This document shows, piece by piece, positions 52,995 to 62,391 of a DNA stretch of 64,000 nt. The stretch lies in NCBI RefSeq assembly GCF_900113835.1, contig NZ_FOQV01000003.1, positions 186,001 through 250,000 of the forward strand. Reading direction: 5' to 3'. Positions within the stretch are counted from its first letter, which is position 1; each line of letters opens with the position of its first letter. A program made the translations under genes and the position numbers. Origin of the DNA: Allobosea sp. OK403. GTDB lineage: Bacteria > Pseudomonadota > Alphaproteobacteria > Rhizobiales > Beijerinckiaceae. The notes below the pieces were generated by a model. It did no database searches and had not been told where the DNA came from. It was given only the letters and a program-made list of their open reading frames with translations.

Positions 52995-55937
52995 ATGATC
53001 ACTTTCCGTCCCAGCTCCGAGCCGCGCTTGTCCATTCCTGATCGACTTCTCCGGATTGGCCTCGCGCTTGCCGGCCTCGCGCTCTGGTTCGCCGTCGAGA
53101 CGGCGAGCCCGGCGCTTGCCGTGGAAGCCGTGCGCGTTCCCGTCGACACCGCGGTGATCGACCTGACCAATGTGGTGGAGCGCAACAAGTCGGACGGCGA
53201 CGTCATCCAGATCTCGACCGCGCCGGGGCCCGACGGCATCGTGCGCCGCATCGCGGTCAGGGCGCGCGAATCCGGTGCGAGGCCGGACTGGATCGTCTTC
53301 GCGCTGACCAATGATTCCGACGAGCAGATCGACCGGCTTTTGGTCGCGCCCTTCCACAGGCTGATCGGCTCGGGCGTGATCTGGCCCGATCTCGGCGACC
53401 GGCGCATCGAGGCTGTGACCGCGAGCCAGGGCCTCTCCCCCGACCGCGAGGCGAGCCCGGATGCCGACGTCTTCCTGATCACGCTCGACCCCGGCACGAC
53501 GGTGACCTTCGTCGCCGAGCTGAAATCGCCGAACCTGCCGCAACTCTATCTCTACGAGCAGGAGGCCTATCGCCAGAAGACCAACGGGCTGACGCTCTAC
53601 AAGGGCATCATCATCGGCATCGCCGGCCTGCTGGCGCTGTTCCTGACCATCATCTTCGTGGTCAAGGGCGCGGTGATCTTTCCGGCTGCGGCTGCGCTGG
53701 CCTGGGCCGTGCTCGCTTATGCCGGGCTCGATTTCGGCTTCTTCCAGCGCATCTTCCCGCTGACGCCCGCGATCGAGCGCATCTATCGCGCCGGCGCGGA
53801 GGTGGTGCTGGCGGCGACGCTGCTCGTCTTCCTCTTCGCCTATCTCAATCTGGCGCGCTGGCATGTGCGCTACAGCCACGTCACCATCGTCTGGATCCTC
53901 GGCCTTGCCGGGCTCTTCGGGCTTGCCGTATTCGACGCGCCGATGGCGTCGGGCATCGCGCGGATCTCGATCGCGGCGGTCGCGGCGGTCGGCTTCGTCC
54001 TGATCCTGCATCTGGCGACGCATGGCTATGAGCGCGCCGTGATGCTGATCCCGACCTGGTTCCTGCTCGCGGTCTGGGTCACCGCCGCCGGCTTCACCGT
54101 GACCGGGCAATTTCAGCGCGATCTCGTCGCGCCTGCCTTGTTGGGCGGCCTGGTGCTGATCGTGCTGCTGATAGGCTTCACCGTGATCCAGCATGCTTTT
54201 GCGGGCGGCGCGGTCTCGCAAGGCCTGGTCTCGGATACGGAGCGGCGGGCGCTTGCGCTCTCGGGCGCCGGCGACCTCGTCTTCGACTGGGACGTCACCG
54301 CCGACAAGATCTTCGTCTCCCCGCAGATCGAGGCGCTGCTCGGACTGCCGCGCGGCTCGCTCGAAGGCTCGGCCGCGCGCTGGCTCGAACACATGCATGT
54401 CGCCGACCGCGATCGTTACCGCGTGACGCTCGACGCGGTGCTGGAGCAGCGCCGCGGCAAGCTCAACCTCGATTCGCGCCTGCGCTCGGCCAATGGCGCC
54501 TATCACTGGTTCAACCTCAAGGCGCGGCCGGTCATCGGCTCCGATGGCGAGGTCATCCGCGTCATCGGCACGCTCTCGGACGTCACCGAGCAGCGCACCG
54601 CGCAGGAGCGGCTGCTGCACGACGCGGTCCACGACAACCTCACCGGCCTGCCAAACCGCAAGCTCTTCCAGGACCGGCTGGGCGCGATCTTCGGCTTCTG
54701 CCGCGCCGACGAGAACATCCGCCCCACCGTGCTCGTGATCGATATCGACCGGTTCAAGCAGGTCAACGAATCCGTCGGCTTCTCCGCCGGCGATTCGATC
54801 CTGCTGACGCTGGCGCGCCGGCTTGGACGCCTGCTCAGGGCGCAGGACACGCTCGCCCGCATCGGCGGCGACACGTTTGCGATGATCCTGGTCTCGGAGC
54901 GCGACCCAGAGCGCATCCTGGCGCTGGCCGAACTGGTGCGCCGCGCCGTCTCGACGCCGGTGACCTTCGCGGAGCGGGAGATATTCCTGACGCCCTCGAT
55001 CGGGCTCGCCCTGTTCGACCCCGCGCCGGCTGCGCGCAAGGACGATGCGCTGAAGAACGCCGAGCTCGCCATGGCCCATGCCAAGCGCCAGGGCGGCAAC
55101 AAGATCGAGGTCTTCGTGCCGGCGATGCGGACAGACCGCAACGACCGGCTGGCACTCGAAAGCGATCTGCGCCGCGCCATCGAGCGCGGCGAGATCCAGG
55201 TGATGTACCAGCCGATCGTCCGGCTGGAGGACCGCACCATCGCCGGCTTCGAGGCGCTGGTGCGCTGGGACCATCCGCGCGAGGGGCGGTTGATGCCGCA
55301 GGACTTCCTCGCCATCGCCGAGGAAACCGGGCTGATCGTCGATCTCGGCGTCTATGTCATGGACCGCACGGCGCGCGAGCTGGAAGCCTGGCAGGCGGCG
55401 CTCGAAGTCGACCCGCCGATCTTCGCCAGCGTCAACGTCTCCAGCCGGCAATTGCTGCGCCATGACCTGCTGCACGACGTCAAGACCGTGCTCGGCCGCC
55501 GGCGTGTGCTGCCCGGCACGCTCAAGCTCGAAATCACCGAGAGCCTGGTGATGGAGAACCCGGAATACGCCGCCCAGATGCTCAGCCGCATCCGCGATCT
55601 CGGCGCGGGGTTGTCGCTGGACGATTTCGGCACGGGTTATTCCTCGCTGTCCTATCTGCAGCGCTTCCCCTTCGACACGATCAAGGTCGACCAGAGCTTC
55701 GTGCGCCAGATGGGCAACGGCAAGCCGCCGGTGATCCTGCGCTCGATCGTCCAGCTCGCCGCAGACCTGCATATGGACGTGGTCGCGGAGGGCGCGGAGA
55801 GCGAGTCCGACGCGATCGAGCTCTACCAGCTCGGCTGCCAATACGCGCAAGGCTACATCTTCGGCCAGCCGATGACCGCGGCCGAGGCGCGGCGCCTGGT
55901 CGGGGCAGCGGCCGCGAGCTCGTCCGAAGCGGCTTGA
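52995..55937 (+). CDS. Membrane PAS-GGDEF-EAL protein, probable c-di-GMP phosphodiesterase
   Basis: 980 residues from [20 protein letters not shown]; the longer frame reads through repeat DNA. Order: N-terminal signal or anchor, a periplasmic sensor of about 150 residues, and about seven membrane helices (residues 200-410). A PAS domain follows ([20 protein letters not shown] onward), then GGDEF (near 560-710) and EAL (near 730-970). The GGDEF signature is [11 protein letters not shown], a degenerate site, so cyclase activity is doubtful. The EAL signature [11 protein letters not shown] (near 753) and [15 protein letters not shown] (near 875) are intact. Layout resembles 7TM-DISM receptors. 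Confidence 0.9.
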   Translation: MITFRPSSEPRLSIPDRLLRIGLALAGLALWFAVETASPALAVEAVRVPVDTAVIDLTNVVERNKSDGDVIQISTAPGPDGIVRRIAVRARESGARPDWIVFALTNDSDEQIDRLLVAPFHRLIGSGVIWPDLGDRRIEAVTASQGLSPDREASPDADVFLITLDPGTTVTFVAELKSPNLPQLYLYEQEAYRQKTNGLTLYKGIIIGIAGLLALFLTIIFVVKGAVIFPAAAALAWAVLAYAGLDFGFFQRIFPLTPAIERIYRAGAEVVLAATLLVFLFAYLNLARWHVRYSHVTIVWILGLAGLFGLAVFDAPMASGIARISIAAVAAVGFVLILHLATHGYERAVMLIPTWFLLAVWVTAAGFTVTGQFQRDLVAPALLGGLVLIVLLIGFTVIQHAFAGGAVSQGLVSDTERRALALSGAGDLVFDWDVTADKIFVSPQIEALLGLPRGSLEGSAARWLEHMHVADRDRYRVTLDAVLEQRRGKLNLDSRLRSANGAYHWFNLKARPVIGSDGEVIRVIGTLSDVTEQRTAQERLLHDAVHDNLTGLPNRKLFQDRLGAIFGFCRADENIRPTVLVIDIDRFKQVNESVGFSAGDSILLTLARRLGRLLRAQDTLARIGGDTFAMILVSERDPERILALAELVRRAVSTPVTFAEREIFLTPSIGLALFDPAPAARKDDALKNAELAMAHAKRQGGNKIEVFVPAMRTDRNDRLALESDLRRAIERGEIQVMYQPIVRLEDRTIAGFEALVRWDHPREGRLMPQDFLAIAEETGLIVDLGVYVMDRTARELEAWQAALEVDPPIFASVNVSSRQLLRHDLLHDVKTVLGRRRVLPGTLKLEITESLVMENPEYAAQMLSRIRDLGAGLSLDDFGTGYSSLSYLQRFPFDTIKVDQSFVRQMGNGKPPVILRSIVQLAADLHMDVVAEGAESESDAIELYQLGCQYAQGYIFGQPMTAAEARRLVGAAAASSSEAA

Positions 55938-55946
55938 GGCACGCGC

Positions 55947-56058
55947 GTCACGCTCGGGCTCGAGCCGGGCATCTTATGCCGGAGATTCTCGGTTCTGCGC
56001 GGCGTTTTTCCTTGGGCCGATCGCGGATCGAACCCGAGGGCTTCACCCGAGAATGACG
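55947..56058. repeat. Palindromic intergenic repeat between convergent genes
   Basis: gtcacgctcgggctcgagcc opens and cccgagaatgacg closes the element; internal short inverted repeat ggccgatcgcggatcg. Same family as the gtcatcccgg elements. Confidence 0.65.
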
Positions 56059-56065
56059 CAGAGGC

Positions 56066-56677
56066 TCAGGCGTGCCCGGCCTGGCTCGACAGGAAAGCCG
56101 GGTCGATGCCGATCTTGCCCAGAGCGCGGTGATATTTCGTCTCGATGCCGTCGTCGAAAAGCAGCTCCGGGTCAGCCGCGCAATGCAGCCAGCCATTCGA
56201 CTGGATCTCGCTCTCGAGCTGGCCTGCAGCCCAGCCGGCATAGCCCAGCGCGAGGATCGCGTTCTCCGGCCCGCTGCCGATGGCGATGGCGCGCAGGATG
56301 TCGAGCGTCGCCGTCAGGCAGATGCCGTCATCGATCGGCAGCGTCGCCGATTCCAGGAAGAAATCAGCGGTGTGGAGCACAAAGCCGCGCTTGGTCTCGA
56401 CCGGCCCGCCGCGCAGAACCTGCATGCGCTCGGCCTGGCTCGGCAGGCGGATCAGTTCGTCTGAGGGAATGACGTCGAGCTGGACCAGGAGGTCTGGGAA
56501 CCTGGTGTCGGCAGCCGGTTTGTTGACGATGATCCCCATCGCCCCATCCTCGGAATGGGCGCAGACATAGATGACGCTGCGACTGAAACGCGCGTCGGTC
56601 ATGCCGGGCATTGCGATCAAGCATTGCCCGTCGAGATAGCTGCGGCCGCTGACGCGCTGATTTGAGCCAATCTTCAT
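56066..56677 (-). CDS. YqgE/AlgH family protein (UPF0301)
   Basis: 203 residues. [20 protein letters not shown] then [34 protein letters not shown] and [20 protein letters not shown] are the family signatures. The family has a known fold but no established enzymatic function. It diverges from the DsbD-alpha protein gene. Confidence 0.92.
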   Translation of the reverse strand: MKIGSNQRVSGRSYLDGQCLIAMPGMTDARFSRSVIYVCAHSEDGAMGIIVNKPAADTRFPDLLVQLDVIPSDELIRLPSQAERMQVLRGGPVETKRGFVLHTADFFLESATLPIDDGICLTATLDILRAIAIGSGPENAILALGYAGWAAGQLESEIQSNGWLHCAADPELLFDDGIETKYHRALGKIGIDPAFLSSQAGHA

Positions 56678-56855
56678 GGCCCCATGCTAGATCACTTTCC
56701 CCCGCGCTGGGAACCGGGGGGGCGCATGAAAATCGGAGATCGCGATTGCGCCCCAATCATGCTGCATCCACTGGACGCATGCGCCTCACGCAATCGTTGC
56801 CGAAAATGAGTGGACTGTATTCGCTATTTCGCGCCGGAACACATAAGTCAGCATC

Positions 56856-57707
56856 GTGAAACTCGTTTTGACCTTGCTCGCGATCGCCGCTTCGGCGCTG
56901 AGCGTCCCTGCCCTCGCGCAGGAGGCGGTGATGTCGTCATGGTCGAAGGGCGACAATGCATCGCTGCGCCTGATCGCCGGCGCGACCGCAGCTTCGGGCA
57001 AGCAACGTGTCGGCATCGAGATCGCGCTGGCCCCTGGCTACAAGACCTATTGGCGCAGCCCGGGCGATTTCGGCGTGCCGCCGGTGTTCGACTGGAGCGG
57101 CTCGGACAATGTCGGCGGCCTCGACGTGCGCTGGCCGGCGCCTGAACGTTTCCCTGACGGCGCAGGCTATTCGCTGGGCTATGTCAGCGAGGTCGTCATC
57201 CCGGTCTCGGTGCAGCCGGTCGACCCGTCCAAGCCCGTCATGCTGGTTCTCAAGCTCGACTATGCCGTCTGCGACAAGATCTGCATCCCAACCAAAGGCG
57301 AGGCCCGGCTCTGGCTGGAGCCCGGCGTCACATCCGTGACCTCGCCGCGGCTGGAGCAGTTCGAGGCGCGTGTCCCGGTGCGCGCCAAGCTCGGCGAGCA
57401 CAAGGACATGCTGTCGATCGCTGAGGCGCGGCTGGATGAAACCTCGCCAGTACCGGGCCTCAAATTCGTGCTGCGCACGCCGCCCGACGGTAAGGTCGAG
57501 GATGTCTTCGTCGAGGGCCCCGGCATGTGGTCGTTCGGCAAGACCGTGCTGATGCCGCAGGCCGACGGAACCGTCCTCGCCAAGGTCAGGCTCAAGGACA
57601 GGCCCAAGGGCGCCTCGGGGCCGACGCCGTTCATCGTCACATTACGCGGCTCGCCGAATGCGGTCGAGACGCGGCTGGAACTCGACATCCCCGCCGCCAA
57701 GCCCTAA
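56856..57707 (+). CDS. Secreted DsbD-alpha-like protein
   Basis: 283 residues with a signal peptide (MKLVLTLLAIAASALSVPAL to AQ). The domain resembles the periplasmic alpha domain of DsbD/ScsB. It has GIEIALAPGYKTYWRSPGDF, a GYVSEVVIPVSVQP strand and the redox loop LDYAVCDKICIPTKGEARLW with two cysteines (CDKIC). No membrane or thioredoxin domain follows, so it is a stand-alone alpha domain that must receive electrons from another protein, possibly the CcdA encoded elsewhere in the window. A peroxiredoxin gene follows 49 bases later. Confidence 0.8.
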   Translation: MKLVLTLLAIAASALSVPALAQEAVMSSWSKGDNASLRLIAGATAASGKQRVGIEIALAPGYKTYWRSPGDFGVPPVFDWSGSDNVGGLDVRWPAPERFPDGAGYSLGYVSEVVIPVSVQPVDPSKPVMLVLKLDYAVCDKICIPTKGEARLWLEPGVTSVTSPRLEQFEARVPVRAKLGEHKDMLSIAEARLDETSPVPGLKFVLRTPPDGKVEDVFVEGPGMWSFGKTVLMPQADGTVLAKVRLKDRPKGASGPTPFIVTLRGSPNAVETRLELDIPAAKP

Positions 57708-57756
57708 TTCGTGAACCTCGCGGCGCAAGCCGCAGGCTTCACGGAGAACAGGCGCG

Positions 57757-58242
57757 ATGACCATCAAGGTAGGTGACAAGCTTCCCCAGGCGACGTTCCG
57801 GGTGATGACCGCGGACGGCCCCGCCGCCAAGACGACCGACGACCTGTTCAAGGGTAAGAAGGTCGTCCTCTTTGCCGTTCCCGGCGCCTTCACGCCGACC
57901 TGCCACAAGAACCATCTGCCGGGCTATCTCAACAACGCCGCCGACATCAAGGCCAAGGGCGTCGATGCGATCATGGTCACCGGCGTCAACGATGTCTTCG
58001 TCATGGACGCCTGGTCGAAGGCGACCGGCGGCGCGGGCGTGATCGAGTTCCTCTCCGACGGCAACGGCGACTTCGCCAAGGAGATCGGCCTCTCGCTCGA
58101 CGGCTCGGGCTTCGGCCTCGGCACCCGCTCGCAGCGCTATTCGATGATCGTCGAGGACGGCGTCGTGACCTCGCTCAACATCGAGGAAGGCCCGGGCAAG
58201 GCCGAGATCTCCGGCGCCGAGAACTTGCTGACGCAGCTCTGA
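57757..58242 (+). CDS. Peroxiredoxin, Prx5 type
   Basis: 161 residues. The peroxidatic cysteine is in VVLFAVPGAFTPTCHKNHLP, the Prx5 motif PGAFTPTC. Reduces hydrogen and organic peroxides. GLGTRSQRYSMIVEDGVVTS contains the conserved arginine region. No signal peptide, so cytoplasmic. A strong terminator follows. Confidence 0.93.
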   Translation: MTIKVGDKLPQATFRVMTADGPAAKTTDDLFKGKKVVLFAVPGAFTPTCHKNHLPGYLNNAADIKAKGVDAIMVTGVNDVFVMDAWSKATGGAGVIEFLSDGNGDFAKEIGLSLDGSGFGLGTRSQRYSMIVEDGVVTSLNIEEGPGKAEISGAENLLTQL

Positions 58243-58268
58243 GCTGCCCCCTGGCCACGCAGATACGA

Positions 58269-58298
58269 GCCCGCGACGCCCGGCGTCGCGGGCTTTTT
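58269..58298 (+). terminator. Rho-independent terminator after the peroxiredoxin gene
   Basis: Arms gcccgcgacgcc and ggcgtcgcgggc, 9-10 usable base pairs, followed by ttttt. Confidence 0.9.
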
Positions 58299-58445
58299 CA
58301 TGCGCCGGCTTCCGACGGGCTTGCGGCCGGGCAAGGCACGGGCCGCTTCAATGCCCATGCCCCAGTGATCGATGCGATCTCGCCTTGTCATGAGACAGCT
58401 CCCGAGGCGCGCGCTAGCTTCGGCGCCTATCTTGGGGGCACAGCC

Positions 58446-58895
58446 ATGTCAGACATCACCATCCGCCCGCTCGTCGCGAGCGACCGCGCCGCCTGGGAGC
58501 CGCTCTGGCAAGGCTATCTGACCTTCTACAAGAGCGCCCTGTCGCCGGAGCTCTACGACCTGACCTTCGCCCGCCTGACCGGCCGCACGGAGCCGATGGG
58601 CGGCTTCATCGCCGAGCGCGACGGCAAAGCGCTCGGCATCGTCCACTGGGTGCTGCACCGCACGACCTGGAGCGCGAAGGACATCTGCTACCTGCAGGAC
58701 CTCTTCACCGTGGCCGAGGCGCGCGGCAGCGGCGTCGGGCGCAAGCTGATCGAGGCCGTGCGCGAGATGGCCCAGGTCGAGGGCGCCTTCCGGGTCTATT
58801 GGCAGACCCATGAGACGAACCTGCAGGCCCAGGAACTCTACGACAAGGTTGCGGACAAATCCGGCTTCATCGTCTATCGGCAGGCGCTGAGCTAA
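58446..58895 (+). CDS. GNAT family N-acetyltransferase
   Basis: 149 residues from MSDITIRPLVASDRAAWEPL; the open frame begins earlier but overlaps the preceding leader. The acetyl-CoA motif is YLQDLFTVAEARGSGVGRKL (RGSGVG) and the C-terminal part is VYWQTHETNLQAQELYDKVA. Substrate unknown. Monocistronic. Confidence 0.88.
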   Translation: MSDITIRPLVASDRAAWEPLWQGYLTFYKSALSPELYDLTFARLTGRTEPMGGFIAERDGKALGIVHWVLHRTTWSAKDICYLQDLFTVAEARGSGVGRKLIEAVREMAQVEGAFRVYWQTHETNLQAQELYDKVADKSGFIVYRQALS

Positions 58896-59115
58896 CGAAC
58901 TCCGCACGGCCTGTCGCCGTCCCTGCCGAGACTGTGCGTCGGCCAGAACTGCGCCAGCGCATGGGGACATGTGCGTGCATGCAACCCTGGCACTGCTACG
59001 GCCCACTATATGAGGGACACATCCGTCAGACGGCACGGCGCCCGCGCCAGCCGCTCGGACATCCCTCTTTCCGTGGAGCGCAGCTGCGTTCGCGGGCAGC
59101 GACAGGCGTCGAGCC

Positions 59116-60138
59116 ATGAAGAAGATCGGTTTCCTCTCGTTCGGGCATTGGACGCCCTCGCCGCAATCCCAGACGCGCTCGGCGGGCGACACGTTGCTGC
59201 AATCGATCGATCTGGCAGTCGCGGCCGAGGAGCTGGGCGCGGACGGCGCCTATTTTCGCGTGCACCATTTCGCGCGCCAGCTCGCCTCGCCCTTCCCGCT
59301 GCTTGCTGCCGTCGGCGCCAGGACGAGCCGCATCGAGATCGGCACCGGCGTCATCGACATGCGCTACGAGAACCCGCTCTATATGGCGGAGGATGCCGGC
59401 TCCGCCGATCTCATCGCCGGCGGGCGCCTGCAGCTCGGCATCAGCCGCGGCTCGCCGGAGCAGGTGATCGATGGCTGGCGCTATTTCGGCTATGAGCCGG
59501 CAGAGGGCCAGAGCGACGCCGATATGGGTCGCAAGCACGCCGAGGTCTTCCTCGACCTGTTGCGCGGCCAGGGTTTCGCCAAGCCCAGCCCCCGGCCGAT
59601 GTTTCCCAACCCGCCCGGGCTGCTGCGGCTCGAGCCCTATTCCGAGGGGCTGCGCGAGCGCATCTGGTGGGGCGCCGGCTCCAACGCCACCGCAATCTGG
59701 GCCGCCAAGCTCGGCATGAACCTGCAAAGCTCGACGCTCAAGAACGACGAGAGCGGCGAGCCCTTCCACATCCAGCAGGCAAAGCAGATCCGCGCCTATC
59801 GCGAGGCCTGGAAGGAAGCCGGACATGCGCGTGAGCCACGCGTCTCGGTCAGCCGCAGCATCTTCGCGCTGGCGGACGACCGCGACCGCGCCTATTTCGG
59901 CGGCGGCAACCAGGGCGACGACCAGGTCGGCTTCATCGACGACAACACCCGCGCGATCTTCGGGCGCAGCTACGCGGCAGAGCCGGACAAGCTGATCCAG
60001 GAACTGGCGCAGGACGAAGCGATCGCCGAGGCCGATACGCTGCTGCTGACGGTGCCCAATCAGCTCGGCGTCGCCTACAACGCCCATGTCATCGAGATGA
60101 TCCTGAAGCATGTCGCGCCGGCTCTTGGCTGGCGCTGA
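59116..60138 (+). CDS. LLM-class flavin-dependent oxidoreductase
   Basis: 340 residues, luciferase-like TIM barrel using FMN or F420. MKKIGFLSFGHWTPSPQSQT, AAEELGADGAYFRVHHFARQ, the TSRIEIGTGVIDMRYENPLY strand and LQLGISRGSPEQ are typical. The group includes monooxygenases and dehydrogenases of varied substrate, so the reaction is open. The 220 bases upstream (58896-59115) hold no gene that I recognise. Confidence 0.88.
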   Translation: MKKIGFLSFGHWTPSPQSQTRSAGDTLLQSIDLAVAAEELGADGAYFRVHHFARQLASPFPLLAAVGARTSRIEIGTGVIDMRYENPLYMAEDAGSADLIAGGRLQLGISRGSPEQVIDGWRYFGYEPAEGQSDADMGRKHAEVFLDLLRGQGFAKPSPRPMFPNPPGLLRLEPYSEGLRERIWWGAGSNATAIWAAKLGMNLQSSTLKNDESGEPFHIQQAKQIRAYREAWKEAGHAREPRVSVSRSIFALADDRDRAYFGGGNQGDDQVGFIDDNTRAIFGRSYAAEPDKLIQELAQDEAIAEADTLLLTVPNQLGVAYNAHVIEMILKHVAPALGWR

Positions 60139-60151
60139 GGCTCAGCCATCG

Positions 60152-60248
60152 CCGTCATTCCGGCTTGCCCCGGGATCCATCGGAGGGCTCCCGCGCTCTA
60201 CGATGGATTCCGAAGCGGCGCGGCTTCGCCGCTTGTCCGGAATGACGG
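60152..60248. repeat. Palindromic intergenic repeat, ccgtcattccgg type
   Basis: Outer arms ccgtcattccgg and ccggaatgacgg (12 bp, perfect), with inner ggatccatcg and cgatggattcc. Lies between the convergent LLM oxidoreductase and DUF1330 genes. Confidence 0.85.
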
Positions 60249-60275
60249 TCTGTTTCCGCGGAAAATCAGCGTGCT

Positions 60276-60566
60276 CTACACGCCCTCGACGATGCGGAGA
60301 TCGCGCTCCGCTCCGCCGGCGAGCGCGGCCAGGGCTTCCTGATAGGCCGGGCTGTCATGGGTCGCCTGCGCCTGCGCGACGCTGTCGAACTCGATGATCA
60401 CGGTGCGCTGCTGGAGCCCAGCCTCGTAGACCTGTGCCGGCAAGCCGCGCGCCAGGAATCTGCCACCGCCGGCGGCAATGGCCGGGCCAGCCAGCTTGGC
60501 ATAGGCCGCGAGCGCGTCGGGATTGCTGACCGAGCGATAGGAACTGAGCCAATAGGCTTTGGGCAT
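60276..60566 (-). CDS. DUF1330 family protein
   Basis: 96 residues from MPKAYWLSSYRSVSNPDALA; the frame continues upstream without family residues. Pattern AYAKLAGPAIAAGGGRFLAR, VYEAGLQQRTVIIEFDSVAQ and AYQEALAALAGGAERDLRIV is the ferredoxin-like dimeric barrel of DUF1330. Function unknown. Confidence 0.88.
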   Translation of the reverse strand: MPKAYWLSSYRSVSNPDALAAYAKLAGPAIAAGGGRFLARGLPAQVYEAGLQQRTVIIEFDSVAQAQATHDSPAYQEALAALAGGAERDLRIVEGV

Positions 60567-60665
60567 CGCGAGACTCCGTGGACATGAACCGTTCAGGCCG
60601 ACGATCCTCTCACAACCTGGTCCGAGCTGGGAAGGGGCGGCGCCATGCCCGTGCGCCCTACCGAC

Positions 60666-60776
60666 CCGGCTTGAACGGCGCCATGCCGGCACGGGCGAGC
60701 GCGTCGGCGCGCTCATTCATCTCGGCCCGGCATAGCCCTTGACTCATTTCCACGCGATCTTGTGGCGGCCAAGCGC
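60666..60776 (-). pseudogene. Broken duplicate of the rnhA 3' end
   Basis: 111 bases that align over their whole length to the last part of the intact rnhA in the same orientation (63633-63744), with about 12 differences including a one-base deletion that shifts the frame. Residues such as [26 protein letters not shown] remain readable in pieces. The upstream rest of rnhA is absent; the marR gene begins here instead. Confidence 0.85.
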
Positions 60777-60786
60777 GCCGACTCCA

Positions 60787-61320
60787 CTACAGCTCCGAGA
60801 GCGAGCCCCAATGCGGCACATGCGCCGCGAGCTTGTCGAGCAGACGGTCGAACTGCTCGCGCTCCGCCGGTGACAGGCAGGAAAGCATGGCGGCCTCGCG
60901 GGTACGCAAAGCGGGTGCGTAGCGCTGGTAGAGCGAACGGCCGGCATCGGTGATGAACAGGCGCTGGCGGCGGCTGTCGGTGCTGTCGGCCTGCCGGCGG
61001 ATCAGTCCCTTCTTCTCCAGCGCGATGACGGCCCGGCTGACGCCCGCCTTGAGATGGCCGGAGAACTCGCAGAACTCGGCCGCCGTGATCCCATCGCGGA
61101 AATGCAGGGCGAGCAGGATGACGATCTCCGGCCGCGTCAGCCCGAACTCCGCCTCGATCCGGCGGAATGACGGCTCGCGGTAGAAGTTCAGGATGTAGCC
61201 GATCTTGTAGGCGGTCGGGATATCCGTGCCGTTGAGGATGGCCCGCAGCCCGTCCTCGCCATCGCCCGCGTCATCCGATTCCGATATCGGTCTCATATGA
61301 GACTTTTTTGTTGATGTCAT
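60787..61320 (-). CDS. MarR-family transcriptional regulator
   Basis: 177 residues. Winged-helix region AEFGLTRPEIVILLALHFRD, ITAAEFCEFSGHLKAGVSRA and VIALEKKGLIRRQADSTDSR RQRLFITDAG are the MarR DNA-binding core. The start at 61320 is used; an ATG at 61298 (MRPISESDD) is also possible and would be overlapped by the palindrome gtctcatatgagac. It diverges from the hydrolase/binding-protein genes, which it probably represses together with itself. The ligand is unknown. Confidence 0.88.
   Translation of the reverse strand: MTSTKKSHMRPISESDDAGDGEDGLRAILNGTDIPTAYKIGYILNFYREPSFRRIEAEFGLTRPEIVILLALHFRDGITAAEFCEFSGHLKAGVSRAVIALEKKGLIRRQADSTDSRRQRLFITDAGRSLYQRYAPALRTREAAMLSCLSPAEREQFDRLLDKLAAHVPHWGSLSEL
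61290..61303. promoter_or_regulatory. Candidate MarR operator
   Basis: gtctcatatgagac is a perfect 14-base palindrome of the type bound by MarR dimers. It lies seven bases upstream of a good -35 for the divergent hydrolase gene and at the start region of marR. Confidence 0.65.
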
Positions 61321-61339
61321 GACGCGGCAGTCCTACCAT
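61311..61339 (+). promoter_or_regulatory. Candidate promoter of the hydrolase/binding-protein genes
   Basis: ttgatg, 17 bases, taccat (four of six -10 positions), with the palindromic operator directly upstream. A strong ribosome site (ggggagg) precedes the hydrolase ATG at 61391. Confidence 0.5.
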
Positions 61340-61390
61340 CCCCGGCAATGAGAGGACATCGCCTCGTAGCGATCTCCCGGGGAGGATCGC

Positions 61391-62335
61391 ATGGACATCA
61401 CCGCTCCCGCCGGCTCCCGCGTCGTCGCCCCGCCTCTGCCGTATGGCCGCGCCTTCTTCAGCGGCACGCCGGCGCATCCGATCTATGTCGACCATATCCC
61501 GGCCATGACGGCGCGGCCTCGCCTGCCGGTCGTCATGGTCCATGGCGGATGCCATACCGGGCAATGCTATCTCGCAACGCCCGACGGCCGCGAAGGCTGG
61601 GCGGCCCGTTTCGCTGCTGCCGGCCATGCTGCCTTCGTCGTCGACTGGCCAGGGCATGGGCGCTCGCCGGCTTGCCAGGACCTCGCGCGGCTGCCGACCC
61701 GCGACATCGCCGAGGCTCTGCTCGCTCTCCTCGACAGGGTCGGTCCGGCCATCCTGCTCGTCCACTCCGCCAGCGGGCCGATGGGCTGGTGGATCGCCGA
61801 GCGTGCGCCGCATGCGGTTGCCGCCATCATCGGCGTCGCGCCAGGTGCGCCGGCCAATATCCTGCCGGTCCTGCCGGACGATCCCGCCGCCGTCGCCCGG
61901 CTGAGCCACGATGTCAGCCTCGGCTGCCCGGTGATGCTGCCGGAAGACCGCCCCGTCACGGTCGACGATACCTTTATGCGCAGCTTCTGGGCCAATGCGC
62001 CGCGCTTCCCGCACGAGGCCTTCGCGCAATATCGGCTCTCGATCGTTCCCGAGAGCGCCCGGCTCTTCAACGAGCGCTTCAACATCGGCGGGCGCGGCCT
62101 GCGGATCGCCGACCCGGCCGCGCTCGCGCGCACCCCGATCCTGATCGTGACGGGCGAGCACGACCCGCGCCATCCACGTGCCATGGACGAGGCGACGGCC
62201 CGCTATCTCGGCGCCGAGTTCGTCTGGCTGCCGGATGAGGGCATCAGCGGCAACGGCCATATGCCGATGATCGAGGACAACAGCGACGTCGTCGCCGATC
62301 GGCTGATCGGCTGGTTGCGCGGCCGCGGCCTCTGA
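61391..62335 (+). CDS. Alpha/beta hydrolase
   Basis: 314 residues, no signal peptide. RLPVVMVHGGCHTGQCYLAT is the oxyanion-hole strand, AAFVVDWPGHGRSPACQDLA follows, the nucleophile elbow is ILLVHSASGPMGWWIAERAP (HSASG), and a C-terminal ILIVTGEHDPRHP plus GNGHMPMIEDNSD supply the acid and histidine. Resembles lactonases and esterases of small-molecule catabolism; the substrate is unknown. It is the first gene of a two-gene unit with the periplasmic binding protein. Confidence 0.85.
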   Translation: MDITAPAGSRVVAPPLPYGRAFFSGTPAHPIYVDHIPAMTARPRLPVVMVHGGCHTGQCYLATPDGREGWAARFAAAGHAAFVVDWPGHGRSPACQDLARLPTRDIAEALLALLDRVGPAILLVHSASGPMGWWIAERAPHAVAAIIGVAPGAPANILPVLPDDPAAVARLSHDVSLGCPVMLPEDRPVTVDDTFMRSFWANAPRFPHEAFAQYRLSIVPESARLFNERFNIGGRGLRIADPAALARTPILIVTGEHDPRHPRAMDEATARYLGAEFVWLPDEGISGNGHMPMIEDNSDVVADRLIGWLRGRGL

Positions 62336-62391
62336 CACCGCATTCAATCGAGACGCCGCGGCAAGCGGCCATAAAAACGGGGAGAAACATC

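Noticed and set aside
51180..55850. Minus-strand open frame of 1556 codons
   Set aside because: It is antisense to the M16 peptidase, acetyltransferase and GGDEF/EAL genes, crosses a noncoding repeat, and has no family motifs. High GC makes such antisense frames common.
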